Assembly (NCBI GenBank): GCA_016125275.1
Contig: WGMB01000003.1
Span: 1,091,896-1,155,895 of the forward strand
Source of the DNA: Acidobacteriota bacterium
Lineage (GTDB): Bacteria > Acidobacteriota > Terriglobia > Bryobacterales > UBA6623
Length of the DNA: 64,000 nucleotides
Direction: 5' to 3'
Below are positions 43,824 through 51,927 of the stretch, piece after piece. Made by a program: the position numbers and the translations under genes. Every line of letters begins with the position of its first letter. The first letter of the stretch is position 1. The notes under the pieces were generated by a model. It had not been told where the DNA came from and ran no database searches. It worked only from the letters and a program-made list of their open reading frames with translations.

Positions 43824-44270
43824 TCAACGCAGCGGCTGGGTTTCGTCGTGCGGCCCTTCGCTCGCGGTCCGCCAGGCGACGGCGGTCTCCTCTTTGAGCT
43901 CTTGCGGACCCGGCCGGGCGCCGTTCGATTGCAGCACGTAAGCCGTCAAGGCAAGGAACGTGTCTTCCCGTAAGTCTTTCGGAGGAAATCCGCCGATCGC
44001 GTCCCGAATGCGGCTGGAGAGTTCCTGGGTGTTCCGAGCGCCCCAGCGAGCCAGGAAGCTCGTTCCGGCCAGCGGCGGAATGCGCTGCCCCTTGTACACC
44101 GCGTCAGCCGCCGGAATCAGCGAATCCGTGTGGCACGCCGCACATGAGCTCTCGTACGCCGTTCGTCCCACCGCCGCTTGCTCGGCGGTATAGACAGCCT
44201 CCGGCTCTGCCGCGTGCAGGCAGACGCAGGCGGCCAGGGCAGACGCTACGAACAAGAATGCCTTCGTCAC
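43824..44270 (-). CDS. Secreted monohaem cytochrome c
   Basis: A protein of about 148 residues with a signal peptide (KAFLFVASALAACVCLHAA) and one haem c motif CAACH, in the pattern GRTAYESSCAACHTDSLIP. The fold matches class I cytochromes (PPLAGTSFLARWGARNTQELSSRIRDAI; DTFLALTAYVLQSNGARPG), but there is no methionine after the CxxCH; the usual distal Met of the MPP loop is replaced by GGFPP. Thus the sixth haem ligand is unclear. GTG 44270 lies 6 bases after TAGACT (44282-44277); GTG 44276 is an alternative. It would be a client of the Ccm system encoded at 21.9-27.7 kb. Confidence 0.85.
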   Translation of the reverse strand: MTKAFLFVASALAACVCLHAAEPEAVYTAEQAAVGRTAYESSCAACHTDSLIPAADAVYKGQRIPPLAGTSFLARWGARNTQELSSRIRDAIGGFPPKDLREDTFLALTAYVLQSNGARPGPQELKEETAVAWRTASEGPHDETQPLR

Positions 44271-44276
44271 GCCCAC

Positions 44277-44282
44277 AGTCTA
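44277..44282 (-). promoter_or_regulatory. -10-like TAGACT 6 bases before the cytochrome c GTG
   Basis: Minus-strand TAGACT is directly next to GTG 44276 and 6 bases before GTG 44270; the latter spacing fits a leaderless start. Confidence 0.4.
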
Positions 44283-44363
44283 CTCCCCGATTCTCGAAGT
44301 GGACAACAGGAAATCCCGTTCTCCGCGCGATCCCTCCACCCGGGCCGGCGCCACGCGCCCCGC

Positions 44364-44369
44364 TAGAAT
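44364..44369 (+). promoter_or_regulatory. -10-like TAGAAT 7 bases before the DUF1801 gene
   Basis: TAGAAT ends 7 bases before ATG 44377 and overlaps an ATG at 44368; no Shine-Dalgarno is visible. Confidence 0.45.
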
Positions 44370-44376
44370 GATCGAA

Positions 44377-44805
44377 ATGAACGAGCCCGTCGCGCCGGAA
44401 TCCGCCTCCGCCTTGATCGACCATCGGATTGAGGAGCTCGGCGACTGGCGCGGGCGCACCCTGGCGCGAGTCCGCGCTCTGATTCACGAAGCCGACCCGG
44501 AGGTCGTCGAGGAGTGGAAGTGGCGCGGGACGCCAGTTTGGTCACACGGCGGCATCCTCTGCACGGGCGAGACCTACAAGAGCGTCGTGAAGCTGACCTT
44601 CGCCAAGGGCGCCTCGCTGGCGGACCCTTCCGGGCTGTTCAATTCGAGCCTCGAAGGCAACGTTCGCCGCGCCATCGACATACGGGAGACCGACGAGGTG
44701 GACGAGGCCGCCCTGAAGGCCCTGATACGGGCCGCGGCGGCGCTGAATCTCGAAGCCAAGGGCAAGGCGAAGGCCCGCCGCGCGGGAGACAAGACCAAGG
44801 GCTAG
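44377..44805 (+). CDS. DUF1801 (YdhG-like) domain protein
   Basis: A 142-residue protein with the DUF1801 pattern: LARVRALIHEADPEVVEEWKWRGTPVWSHGGILCTG, then SVVKLTFAKGASLADPSGLFNSSLEGNVRRAIDI and VDEAALKALIRAAAALN. It resembles the iron-chaperone-like fold, but its role is unknown. The tail is Lys/Arg-rich (KGKAKARRAGDK). ATG 44377 is used because of the TAGAAT element 7 bases upstream. The next gene is a small AraC-type regulator 15 bases downstream. Confidence 0.82.
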   Translation: MNEPVAPESASALIDHRIEELGDWRGRTLARVRALIHEADPEVVEEWKWRGTPVWSHGGILCTGETYKSVVKLTFAKGASLADPSGLFNSSLEGNVRRAIDIRETDEVDEAALKALIRAAAALNLEAKGKAKARRAGDKTKG

Positions 44806-44820
44806 CCTGCCGGAACCGAC

Positions 44821-45285
44821 GTGGAGACTTCTCATCCGAAAGACCAGGACGCCGCGGCGCAGCGCCTCCGAGAGCTGGCTCTGCTGCGGCGCGTCCGCGA
44901 CCGCATCGACCGGGAGTACGCCCAGCCGTTGGACGTCGAAGCGCTCGCCCGCGGTGTGGGAATGTCGGCGGGCCACCTCAGCCGGCGGTTTCGTCTGGCC
45001 TATGGCGAGCCTCCCTACGCCTATCTGATGACGCGGCGCGTCGAGCGCGCCATGGCGCTGCTGCGACGGGGCGACATGAGCGTCACCGACGCCTGCTTCG
45101 CGGTCGGCTGCTCCTCGCTGGGCACCTTCAGCACCCGCTTCACGGAGCTCGTCGGCGTGTCGCCCAGCGTCTATCGGAGCCAGGCGGCGAACGCGACGGC
45201 GGGGATGCCTGCGTGCGTGGCGAAAAACGTGACCCGGCCGATCAGGAATCGAGAAGCGTCGGGCTCCAAGCGGTCCGTAGAATGA
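44821..45285 (+). CDS. AraC-family transcriptional regulator (DNA-binding domain only)
   Basis: A 154-residue protein made almost only of the AraC double helix-turn-helix: RIDREYAQPLDVEALARGVGMSAGHLSRRFRLAYGEPPYAYLM followed by RVERAMALLRRGDMSVTDACFAVGCSSLGTFSTRFTELVGVSPSVYR. The usual effector-binding domain is missing, and a short unrelated tail follows. It starts with GTG 44821, downstream of the DUF1801 gene, and its end lies next to a VOC-domain gene; regulators of this size beside VOC or DUF1801 genes are common in many soil bacteria. Confidence 0.88.
   Translation: METSHPKDQDAAAQRLRELALLRRVRDRIDREYAQPLDVEALARGVGMSAGHLSRRFRLAYGEPPYAYLMTRRVERAMALLRRGDMSVTDACFAVGCSSLGTFSTRFTELVGVSPSVYRSQAANATAGMPACVAKNVTRPIRNREASGSKRSVE
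45278..45283 (+). promoter_or_regulatory. -10-like TAGAAT 7 bases before the VOC gene
   Basis: TAGAAT overlaps the last codons of the AraC gene and ends 7 bases before ATG 45291. Confidence 0.4.
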
Positions 45286-45290
45286 CCGCC

Positions 45291-45701
45291 ATGGACATCA
45301 CCATCCACGCCAGCTTCCTCCCTCACAGTGACCCGGAAGCCTCCCTAACCTTCTATCGCGATGCCCTCGGCTTCGAAGTCCGCAACGACGTCGGCTACGG
45401 CGGCATGCGCTGGATCACCGTCGGACCCGCCAATCAGCCCGGCACGTCCATCGTGCTTTGCCCTCCGAACGCGGACCCCGGCGTCACGGACGACGAGCGC
45501 CGCACCATCGCCGAAATGATGGCCAAGGGGACCTACGCCATGCTGGTGCTGGCTTCCAAGGACCTCGACGCCGCCTTCGAGCGTCTTCAAGCCGCGGGGG
45601 CGGAGGTCGTTCAGGAGCCGACGGAGCAGCCCTACGGCGTTCGCGATTGCGCCTTCCGCGACCCGGCGGGCAACCTGCTTCGCATTCAACAGAAGAGTTG
45701 A
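45291..45701 (+). CDS. VOC-family (glyoxalase/bleomycin-resistance fold) protein
   Basis: A 136-residue protein with the paired beta-alpha-beta modules of the vicinal oxygen chelate fold: ASFLPHSDPEASLTFYRDALGFEVRNDVGYGGMRWITVG and YAMLVLASKDLDAAFERLQAAGAEVVQEPTEQPYGVRDCAFRDPAGNLLRIQQ. Candidate metal ligands are His in the first strand and Glu/His positions in the second module; the DPAGN motif is diagnostic. Function could be dioxygenase-, isomerase- or resistance-type; not decidable. It follows the AraC gene by 5 bases. Confidence 0.88.
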   Translation: MDITIHASFLPHSDPEASLTFYRDALGFEVRNDVGYGGMRWITVGPANQPGTSIVLCPPNADPGVTDDERRTIAEMMAKGTYAMLVLASKDLDAAFERLQAAGAEVVQEPTEQPYGVRDCAFRDPAGNLLRIQQKS

Positions 45702-45709
45702 GGGCGCGG

Positions 45710-46255
45710 TTAGCCGGCGACGATCGTCGCCGCGAGCGCCACCCGGTGGTCCTTGGACCACGGCGGCCCGAGCGCGGTCCGCGGCCCATGCAACACGGCG
45801 CGGGCCCGCTCTCCCAGCAACCGGGCCGCCTCCCTCTCGACGGTCTTGGCGTCGAAGAAGAGGACCTCCCAGCCGCGAGCGCGGGCGCATTCCGCCAACA
45901 CTTGCCGATACATCACCGAATCCGCGCGACTCTCGTACGGAACACGTCGCTGGACACGAAGATCGTCCGGGAAATCCGCCGGCCAGGCGCGCAGCGACAG
46001 GGACGCGATTGGGCCGGGAACCGCCTCGGCCAGCGCCGCCAACGAGGCGCTCGTCGCCCGCGCCGCGGAGACCCGGACCCTCCGGACCAGAGCTTCCGCC
46101 GCCGCGTCATCTAAAGCGCGTACGTCCTGATGGATCGGCGCGCTCGGCACGTCCGGCTCGATCAGCTCGATGCGGCGGCGATCAACGACCCGGTGGTCCG
46201 CCCCTGCCGTCACCGCCACGGCCCAGCCAAAGTGATGCGCGATCCCGACCCTCAT
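45710..46255 (-). CDS. Conserved-looking protein of unknown function
   Basis: A 181-residue protein without a signal peptide. Opening MRVGIAHHFGWAVAVTAGADHRVVDRRRIELIEPDVPSAPIH looks structured, with a His-rich start; later parts include ASLAALAEAVPGPIASLSLRAWPADFP, a Tyr/Arg-rich stretch and the end WSKDHRVALAATIVAG. I do not recognise a named family. ATG 46255 lies 7 bases after CATACT (46268-46263), again a leaderless arrangement. An in-frame start at 46285 would add ten residues. It converges with the VOC gene. Confidence 0.7.
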   Translation of the reverse strand: MRVGIAHHFGWAVAVTAGADHRVVDRRRIELIEPDVPSAPIHQDVRALDDAAAEALVRRVRVSAARATSASLAALAEAVPGPIASLSLRAWPADFPDDLRVQRRVPYESRADSVMYRQVLAECARARGWEVLFFDAKTVEREAARLLGERARAVLHGPRTALGPPWSKDHRVALAATIVAG

Positions 46256-46301
46256 TCCGCCGAGTATGGCGCATCTGTGAGGCAAAGCGGCGGCGCCAGG
46301 C

Positions 46302-47540
46302 TCAAGGCGCTGGGATGATCTCGTAGTCTCCGGCCGAGCGCCAATCGGGAAACGCCAAGCCGTCTTGGTCGAACACCAAGCGACCGGCGCGCAGGGTCAA
46401 GGCCGCTTCCAGCTTACGGGTCGCCAGCAGCCGGCGCAGGCGCGAGTCGGTGAAGCCGAACAGGCCTTCTTGCAGCTTGAAGACGGCGATATCCGCCACG
46501 CGGCCCTCTCCGAGGGTCCCCAGCTCCGGAAACTTGCGGATCACCTTCGCCGGCCTCACCGTCGACTTCTCGATCGCCTCGCCGAGCGGCATTCCGAAGT
46601 GCAGGAACTTCGAGATGACGTTCGGCATGTCGGACTTCGTCGTGAAGATGCTGGAGTTGTGCAGGTCCGTGCTGATCGTATCCGGCGCGAAGTCATCCTT
46701 CATGGCGTCGGAGGCGACCGGGAAGATGAAGCTGCCGTTGCCGTGGCCCACGTCGAACAGCAAGCCTCGGCGGCGCGCCTCGCGCACGAAGGGGTGGATC
46801 TTGCGGGTAGACCGGTCGAGCAGCTCCACCTGGTGATCGCTGTAGGAGTGCGTCCGCAGGTCGCCCGGCCGCATGATCTCAAAGATGCGCTGCGTCGTGC
46901 GGTCGTACTCCGTGGTGATGCGCATGTCGATGATGACCGGCTTGCCCGAGAGCTTCCCCGCCTCCACGGCTCGTTCGACGGCGGCGTAGCCTTTGCGCGC
47001 GAAGTGGGCCGTCTTGATGCCGACGATCAGGTCCGGGTACTCCGCCATCTTTGCAGCGGTCTTCTCCGGGCTCATGTCGGCCACGTCGTTCTCCGCCTGC
47101 TCGCCGACCATGCCCTTGCCGACGATGTTGAGGAATGCGAAGACGCGCGTCCCGGTGCGGTCGATCACGGTCTTCTTGAAGTCATCGAAGGTTCGCCAGC
47201 CGGACCCGCCGCAATCGACGACCGTGGTGGTTCCGGTCGTCAGTTGCGTGTCATCCGGCCAGAGGGCCCCGGAGTACCCGTAAACATGGGCGTGGAGGTC
47301 GATCAGGCCCGGCGTGACGATGTACCCGGTCACGTCGATCACGCGCTTGGCCTGCTCGCTCGGGATGTCTCTCGTCACGCGGGCGATCTGATCCCCGGCG
47401 ACGGCCACGTCCATCACGGCGTCGATCCGGTTGGCCGGGTCGATCACGCGGCCGCCCTTGAGGAGGATGTCGTACGTCTGCCCGAAGCCGGACGCGGCGG
47501 CCAGCAAGCCGATGAGTGCGATCGCAACTCGGTGCGCCAT
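46302..47540 (-). CDS. Secreted amidohydrolase/deacetylase-family metallohydrolase (copy 1)
   Basis: A 412-residue TIM-barrel metallohydrolase with signal peptide (VAIALIGLLAAASGFGQ). Active-site elements: DLHAHVYGYSG (HxH), IVGIKTAHFA (lysine likely carboxylated as metal bridge), LRTHSYSDH, FDVGHGNGSF and STDLHNSS (late Asp). The fold starts with YDILLKGGRVIDPANRID, typical of dihydroorotase/deacetylase-like enzymes. Substrate unknown; N-acyl amino acids or cyclic imides are plausible. It is the last of three tandem paralogues (46302-50139) and is closest in sequence to copy 3. Confidence 0.88.
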   Translation of the reverse strand: MAHRVAIALIGLLAAASGFGQTYDILLKGGRVIDPANRIDAVMDVAVAGDQIARVTRDIPSEQAKRVIDVTGYIVTPGLIDLHAHVYGYSGALWPDDTQLTTGTTTVVDCGGSGWRTFDDFKKTVIDRTGTRVFAFLNIVGKGMVGEQAENDVADMSPEKTAAKMAEYPDLIVGIKTAHFARKGYAAVERAVEAGKLSGKPVIIDMRITTEYDRTTQRIFEIMRPGDLRTHSYSDHQVELLDRSTRKIHPFVREARRRGLLFDVGHGNGSFIFPVASDAMKDDFAPDTISTDLHNSSIFTTKSDMPNVISKFLHFGMPLGEAIEKSTVRPAKVIRKFPELGTLGEGRVADIAVFKLQEGLFGFTDSRLRRLLATRKLEAALTLRAGRLVFDQDGLAFPDWRSAGDYEIIPAP

Positions 47541-47568
47541 GAGCGGTCCTCCCCTGAGCAGCGTTCCC

Positions 47569-48828
47569 CTACTTGTAGTTCGAGTACGGACCGGCCGTGG
47601 TCCACTCCGGCATGCTGATGCCCTCGGCGTCCCAGATCACCCGGCCGGCGCGAAGCGTCATGGCGCAGGTGATGTTCTTGTTCCCGGTGAGCTTGCCGTG
47701 GCCGGAATCGAGAAACGCGAACTTGCCCTCCTCGACCTTCAGCACGGCAATGTCGGCCTCACCGCCTTCCTCCAGACGCCCCAGGTCGGTCCGGCGGATC
47801 GCCTTGGCCGGGTTGACGGTGGTCCGCTCGATCACTTGCTCGAGCGTCATGCCGATGTTGAGAAACTTCGACATTACGTTGTTCAGGTGCGCCCGCGGCA
47901 GCATCACGCTGCTCTTGTGGAGGTCGGTGGAGATCGTGTCCGGCAGGAACCCTTGCTTGATCGCCGGAACCGCGATGCGGAACCAGAAGCTGCCCGAGCC
48001 ATGGCCGACGTCGAACAGCACGCCGCGCTCGCGAGCCTTCCACATGTAGTCCTCCACCCGCTTGTTGGCGTCGAGCTGCGGCGTCAGGCGGCCGTAGAAG
48101 TGCGTGTGGATGTTGCCGGGCTTCATGTGCTCGAGGATGAGGTCCTCATAGCCGCGCCCTTCCTTGGGGTGGAAGTCGACCATCAGGACGCTGTTGCTCA
48201 GCTCGGACGCCTTGACGGCGCGATCGACGGCTTCCCAGTCCGCCGGCGCGTAGTGAGCCGTCTTGATGCCCACGATCACATCGGGATACTTCTTGACCAT
48301 CGCCACGGCGGCGTCCACGTCCATCTGCGCCACGTCGTTCTCGACGTCGGGGCCGTACATGCCGGCGCCCACGATGTTGAGGAACGCCAACAGACGCACG
48401 CGGGCCTCGTCGATCGTCTCCTTCTTGAACTTCTCGAAGCCCTTGTAGCCAGAGCTGCCGGCGTCGACGGCCGTCGTCACGCCATAGCGGAGCGTGTTGT
48501 GGTCGGGATTCAGATTCAGCCAGGCGCCGCTCTGGTCGAAGTGTCCGTGGATGTCGATCAACCCGGGCGTCACGTAGTATTCGGTCAGATCGACGACCTT
48601 GCGGGCGCGCGACGCCGGCAGATCCTCGCCGATCTTGTAGATCTTCCTGCCGACGATCGCGACGTCCATCCGGCTGTTGCGGCCGTTCTGGGGGTCGATG
48701 ACGTGACCGTTCTTGAGCAGCAGGTCATAGATGACCGAATCCTCGCCGTCCGTCGTTTGAGCCAAACCCGGCAGCGTCGAGCCGAGCGCGACGACCAGCA
48801 GCGGAACCAGTGACTTCAATGAGCGCAT
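47569..48828 (-). CDS. Secreted amidohydrolase/deacetylase-family metallohydrolase (copy 2)
   Basis: A protein of about 419 residues from ATG 48828 (signal peptide LKSLVPLLVVALGSTLPGLAQ); an in-frame ATG at 48861 would add 11 residues. Motifs: YDLLLKNGHVIDPQNGRNSRMDV, DIHGHFDQSGAWL (HxH), IVGIKTAHYAP, NIHTHFYGR, FDVGHGSGSFWF and STDLHKSS. It is the most divergent of the three paralogues: the WPDDTQL stretch of copies 1 and 3 is replaced by LNPDHNTLRYGVTTAVD. All metal-binding positions are present. It sits between the other two, all on the minus strand, probably one transcript. Confidence 0.87.
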   Translation of the reverse strand: MRSLKSLVPLLVVALGSTLPGLAQTTDGEDSVIYDLLLKNGHVIDPQNGRNSRMDVAIVGRKIYKIGEDLPASRARKVVDLTEYYVTPGLIDIHGHFDQSGAWLNLNPDHNTLRYGVTTAVDAGSSGYKGFEKFKKETIDEARVRLLAFLNIVGAGMYGPDVENDVAQMDVDAAVAMVKKYPDVIVGIKTAHYAPADWEAVDRAVKASELSNSVLMVDFHPKEGRGYEDLILEHMKPGNIHTHFYGRLTPQLDANKRVEDYMWKARERGVLFDVGHGSGSFWFRIAVPAIKQGFLPDTISTDLHKSSVMLPRAHLNNVMSKFLNIGMTLEQVIERTTVNPAKAIRRTDLGRLEEGGEADIAVLKVEEGKFAFLDSGHGKLTGNKNITCAMTLRAGRVIWDAEGISMPEWTTAGPYSNYK

Positions 48829-48873
48829 TCCTTTGGTCCATCCGTTGAGAACAGAGTGCATCGTCCGATCCGC

Positions 48874-50139
48874 CTACTCGATCCGTTGATAGTCGCCGGC
48901 CGTGTCCCATTCGGGGAAGCCCAGGCCCTTCTCGTCTAACACCAGCTCGCCGGCGCGCACGGTCATCACGGCGTGCAGCCGACGCGTGGCGGTCTGCTTC
49001 TTGCCCCAGGAATCGGCGAACCCGAAGTACCCGTCCTGGAGTTCGAGCACGGCGATGTCGGCGGTCCGTCCCTTGGCCAGCGAGCCGATCTCCGGGTACT
49101 TGCTGATCACCTGGGCGGGCCGCGCGGTGGAGCGGAACACCGCCTCCTTCAAGGACATGCCGAGCGCCATCATCTTCGACATTACGTTGGGCATGTCGGC
49201 CTTGGTGGTGAAGATGCTGGAGTTGTGCAGGTCGGTGCTGATGGTATCCGGGTAGAAGCCCTGCTTCATGATCTTGGCGGCGTTGGGCCACACGAAGCTG
49301 CCCGCGCCGTGCCCCACGTCGAGCAGCCGGCCCTTCTCGCGAGCCTCGTACATGTAGGGTTGGATCTTGCCCGAGAAGCGATCGATGATCTCCAAGTGCC
49401 GGTCGTTGAACATGTGGGTGTGGATGTCGCCCGGCCGGAAGTACTCGAGGAGCTTGGTCTTGGTGTCGCGGTCGGTGTTCGAGAGGATGCTGTTGTCGAC
49501 AATGATCGGCACGCCGGCGATGTTGCCGGCCTTTACGGCCTGCTCCAGGTTGATGTAGTCCGGACGCCCGTAGTGCGCGCACTTGATGCCGACGATCAGG
49601 CCGGGATACTCCTTGATCTTGGCCGCCAACTTCTCGGCGTCCATGTCCTTGATATCGCTCTCGGTGCCCACCATACCGGCGCCGACCACGTTGAGAAAGG
49701 CCAGCACGCGGGTCTTCGAGCGGTCGATGACGGTCTTCTTGAAGGTCTCGAACGTCCGCCAGCCCGAGCCGCCGCAGTCGACGACCGTGGTCGTTCCGGT
49801 CAGCAGTTGGGTGTCGTCGGGCCAGAGCCAGCCGGAGTAGCCAAACACGTGCGCATGCAGGTCCACCAGGCCCGGAGTGACGTAGAGGCCGGTGGCGTCG
49901 ATCGTCTTCTTGGCCTGGTCCGCCGGGATGTTCAGCGCGATCTCTGCGATGGCGTCGCCCTTCACGGCGACATCGAGCACCCCGTCGATCTCACTGCCCG
50001 GATCGAGGACGTGGCCGTTCTTGATGAGCAGGTCGTACTGCTGAGCGCTCAGAGCGCCGCTGCAGAGAAGCAGGAGGCCGGAGGCGCAGAGTCCCTTCAG
50101 GAGCTGACCCCGCGCGGAAAACGGTAGTAGGCGCGCCAA
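48874..50139 (-). CDS. Secreted amidohydrolase/deacetylase-family metallohydrolase (copy 3)
   Basis: A protein of about 421 residues with signal peptide (KGLCASGLLLLCSGALSAQ). Motifs: YDLLIKNGHVLDPGSEIDGV, DLHAHVFGYSGWLWPDDTQ, TTTVVDCGGSGWRTFETFKK, IVGIKCAHYG, DIHTHMFNDRH, DVGHGAGSFVW and STDLHNSS. It is the first gene of the tandem set. TTG 50139 is used as start; TACAAC (50149-50144) lies directly upstream as a possible -10 and GAGG as a possible weak ribosome site. A start further in (near the hydrophobic stretch) cannot be excluded. Confidence 0.86.
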   Translation of the reverse strand: MARLLPFSARGQLLKGLCASGLLLLCSGALSAQQYDLLIKNGHVLDPGSEIDGVLDVAVKGDAIAEIALNIPADQAKKTIDATGLYVTPGLVDLHAHVFGYSGWLWPDDTQLLTGTTTVVDCGGSGWRTFETFKKTVIDRSKTRVLAFLNVVGAGMVGTESDIKDMDAEKLAAKIKEYPGLIVGIKCAHYGRPDYINLEQAVKAGNIAGVPIIVDNSILSNTDRDTKTKLLEYFRPGDIHTHMFNDRHLEIIDRFSGKIQPYMYEAREKGRLLDVGHGAGSFVWPNAAKIMKQGFYPDTISTDLHNSSIFTTKADMPNVMSKMMALGMSLKEAVFRSTARPAQVISKYPEIGSLAKGRTADIAVLELQDGYFGFADSWGKKQTATRRLHAVMTVRAGELVLDEKGLGFPEWDTAGDYQRIE

Positions 50140-50176
50140 ATCGGTTGTACCTCGTAAGGGCCCAAGATACTACAAA

Positions 50177-50199
50177 GCGCCGGACGGCATGTCCGGCGC
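50177..50199 (-). terminator. Hairpin downstream of the beta-lactamase-fold gene
   Basis: GCGCCGGAC (50177-50185) and GTCCGGCGC (50191-50199) form a perfect 9-bp stem with a 5-base loop, followed on the minus strand by TTTGTAG. It lies 50 bases after the stop of the serine hydrolase gene and before the amidohydrolase genes. Confidence 0.5.
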
Positions 50200-50250
50200 G
50201 CCCCCCGAACGCGGGCGGCGGCGCTGCGCCTTTGCCGGCCTCCAGCGCGG

Positions 50251-51459
50251 CTATTCGATCGCGGCGGCGGCCATTTGCAGAAAGGCGCTGATCTCGTCGG
50301 CCATGTCGCCGCCCACATTCTGGCGCTGAAACAGCACGATCGAGATCAAGTCCTTGTCCGGATCGGCCCACGTGAAGGTGCGATAGGCGCCGCCGTGACC
50401 GAACGAACCGATGCCGGTGTAGCGCAGCGCCCCGACAGGGTCTTTGACGATGGCGAACCCAAGCCCGAACCCGACGCCCGGCGCCCAGCCGGCCGGCAGA
50501 TCGCCGGTCTGCACCGTCGTCATGGCGTCCACGGCCGCCTGCGACAGGATGCGCCGGCCGCCGAAGACGCCGCCGTCGAGAACCATGCGATAGAAGCTCA
50601 GCAGATCCGCCGCGGTGCTGTAGAGGCCGCCTTCGGGGAAGGGATTCTTCCATTCAGAGCGCGGCGGAGTGCGCTCATAGAGCTCCAGCTTGCCGTCCTG
50701 CAGGGAGTACACGGAGGCCACCCGGTCGAGCTTGTCCTTGGGCGGGAAGAACGACGAATCCGTCATGCCCAGCGGCCCGAAGAGGCGCTGCTGCATGAAC
50801 GATTCGTAGCTCTGGCCCGAGACGACCTCGATCACCCGGCCCAGCGTGGCGATGCCGAGGTTATTGTAGCTCCAGCGTTGACCCGGGTCGGCCTGCATCG
50901 GCTGGCGCGCGCCGGCCGCCACCACTTCCGCCAACGTGTGCAAGGGGACCGAAAAGCCTTCCGCCGGGCCGCCCGCAATGCCGGAAGTGTGCGAGGCCAA
51001 ATCCGCCAGGCGCACCGGCCGCGTCGGTGGCCGGGAGGAGCAGTGGTAGCCCGCGCCTCCAGACCCGCAAGGGTTCACCCGCGCGTCCTTGAACTCCGGC
51101 ACGTACTTCTCCACCGGGTCCGTCAACGAAACTCGGCCCTCATCGACCAGCAGCATCAGCCCGGCCACCGTAATCGGCTTGGTGCAGGACATGATCTGGT
51201 GGATGGAATCCTTGCGCATCGGCTTTTTGGACTCGAGGTCCTGGTAGCCGACGGCGTCGAAGGCGGCGATCTTGCCGTGCCGGGCCACCAGCGTCACGAA
51301 ACCGGCGGCCGTGCCCTGGTCCACGAATTCCCGCATCCGGACCGGAATGCGGGCCAAACGGTCGCGGTCCATGCCGGCGCCTCGCGGATCGAGGTCGGCT
51401 CCCGGCAGAGGGAGGGAGAGCAGCGGAAGAGCGAGCAGGAGGGGGAGGTAGCGGCGCAT
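50251..51459 (-). CDS. Secreted class C beta-lactamase-fold serine hydrolase
   Basis: A 402-residue protein with signal peptide (YLPLLLALPLLSLPLPG). The penicillin-binding fold has catalytic Ser91 and Lys94 in SCTK (SxxK) and Tyr198-Asn199-Asn200 (YxN); LADLASHTSGI is a family stretch, and the C-terminal FGHGGAYRTF matches the HxG/KTG position. Such proteins are esterases, D-aminopeptidases or transpeptidase-like enzymes more often than true beta-lactamases. It is upstream of the amidohydrolase trio but separated from it by a hairpin, so joint expression is uncertain. Confidence 0.87.
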   Translation of the reverse strand: MRRYLPLLLALPLLSLPLPGADLDPRGAGMDRDRLARIPVRMREFVDQGTAAGFVTLVARHGKIAAFDAVGYQDLESKKPMRKDSIHQIMSCTKPITVAGLMLLVDEGRVSLTDPVEKYVPEFKDARVNPCGSGGAGYHCSSRPPTRPVRLADLASHTSGIAGGPAEGFSVPLHTLAEVVAAGARQPMQADPGQRWSYNNLGIATLGRVIEVVSGQSYESFMQQRLFGPLGMTDSSFFPPKDKLDRVASVYSLQDGKLELYERTPPRSEWKNPFPEGGLYSTAADLLSFYRMVLDGGVFGGRRILSQAAVDAMTTVQTGDLPAGWAPGVGFGLGFAIVKDPVGALRYTGIGSFGHGGAYRTFTWADPDKDLISIVLFQRQNVGGDMADEISAFLQMAAAAIE

Positions 51460-51509
51460 CGCCGGCTATCATCGCACGTCGCGGCGCGCCGGCAAGCGTC
51501 CAGCCGTTT

Positions 51510-51833
51510 CTAACAGCCCAGGGAATCCTTGTAGTTGGGCGATCGGTGAAACTCGAGGCCAAGCAGAAAACCCAGGCCGTCGCGCTGGCAGTAGCGGACC
51601 GTCCCGATGCAGCGGAACTGTTCGCCGGTCAGGTAGGCCTTGGTGCCGGCCGACAGATGCGTGACGGCGGCCAACTGGACCCCGTTGTCGCTAATGTTGC
51701 GCACCTCCACCCGGGCCTGCCGGGCGCCGCTGCCTTCGTCCCAGGTCAGCACGCCTTGTCCGACCACCGCGTCCCGAGGCTCCAGGCGCAACTCCCCCCC
51801 GCGCCGCGGCTTCTTCCACCAAGAGGTGTGCAC
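51510..51833 (-). CDS. PilZ-like domain protein
   Basis: A 107-residue protein with a PilZ-type beta barrel: an Arg-rich start (KKPRRGGELRLEPRDAVVG, holding candidate c-di-GMP arginines), VEVRNISDNGVQLAAV (the D/N-x-S-x-x-G motif) and IGTVRYCQRDGLGFLLGLEF. PilZ domains bind cyclic di-GMP or serve as its non-binding relatives; the usual RxxxR is degenerate here (RLEPR), so binding is uncertain. GTG 51833 start. It is divergent from the glycosyltransferase gene at 51928. Confidence 0.7.
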   Translation of the reverse strand: MHTSWWKKPRRGGELRLEPRDAVVGQGVLTWDEGSGARQARVEVRNISDNGVQLAAVTHLSAGTKAYLTGEQFRCIGTVRYCQRDGLGFLLGLEFHRSPNYKDSLGC

Positions 51834-51927
51834 AGCGAGAGGCTACGGACGTCCGAGGCGCTCGCACAACTAGGAAACTTCCTAGTTTCCGTTCGCCTCC
51901 ACACCAGTCGGCGGCCTGTGAAATCAT

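Noticed and set aside
50251..51459. True antibiotic-resistance beta-lactamase
   Set aside because: Only the general SxxK/YxN fold is visible; such secreted hydrolases are common and mostly not beta-lactamases.
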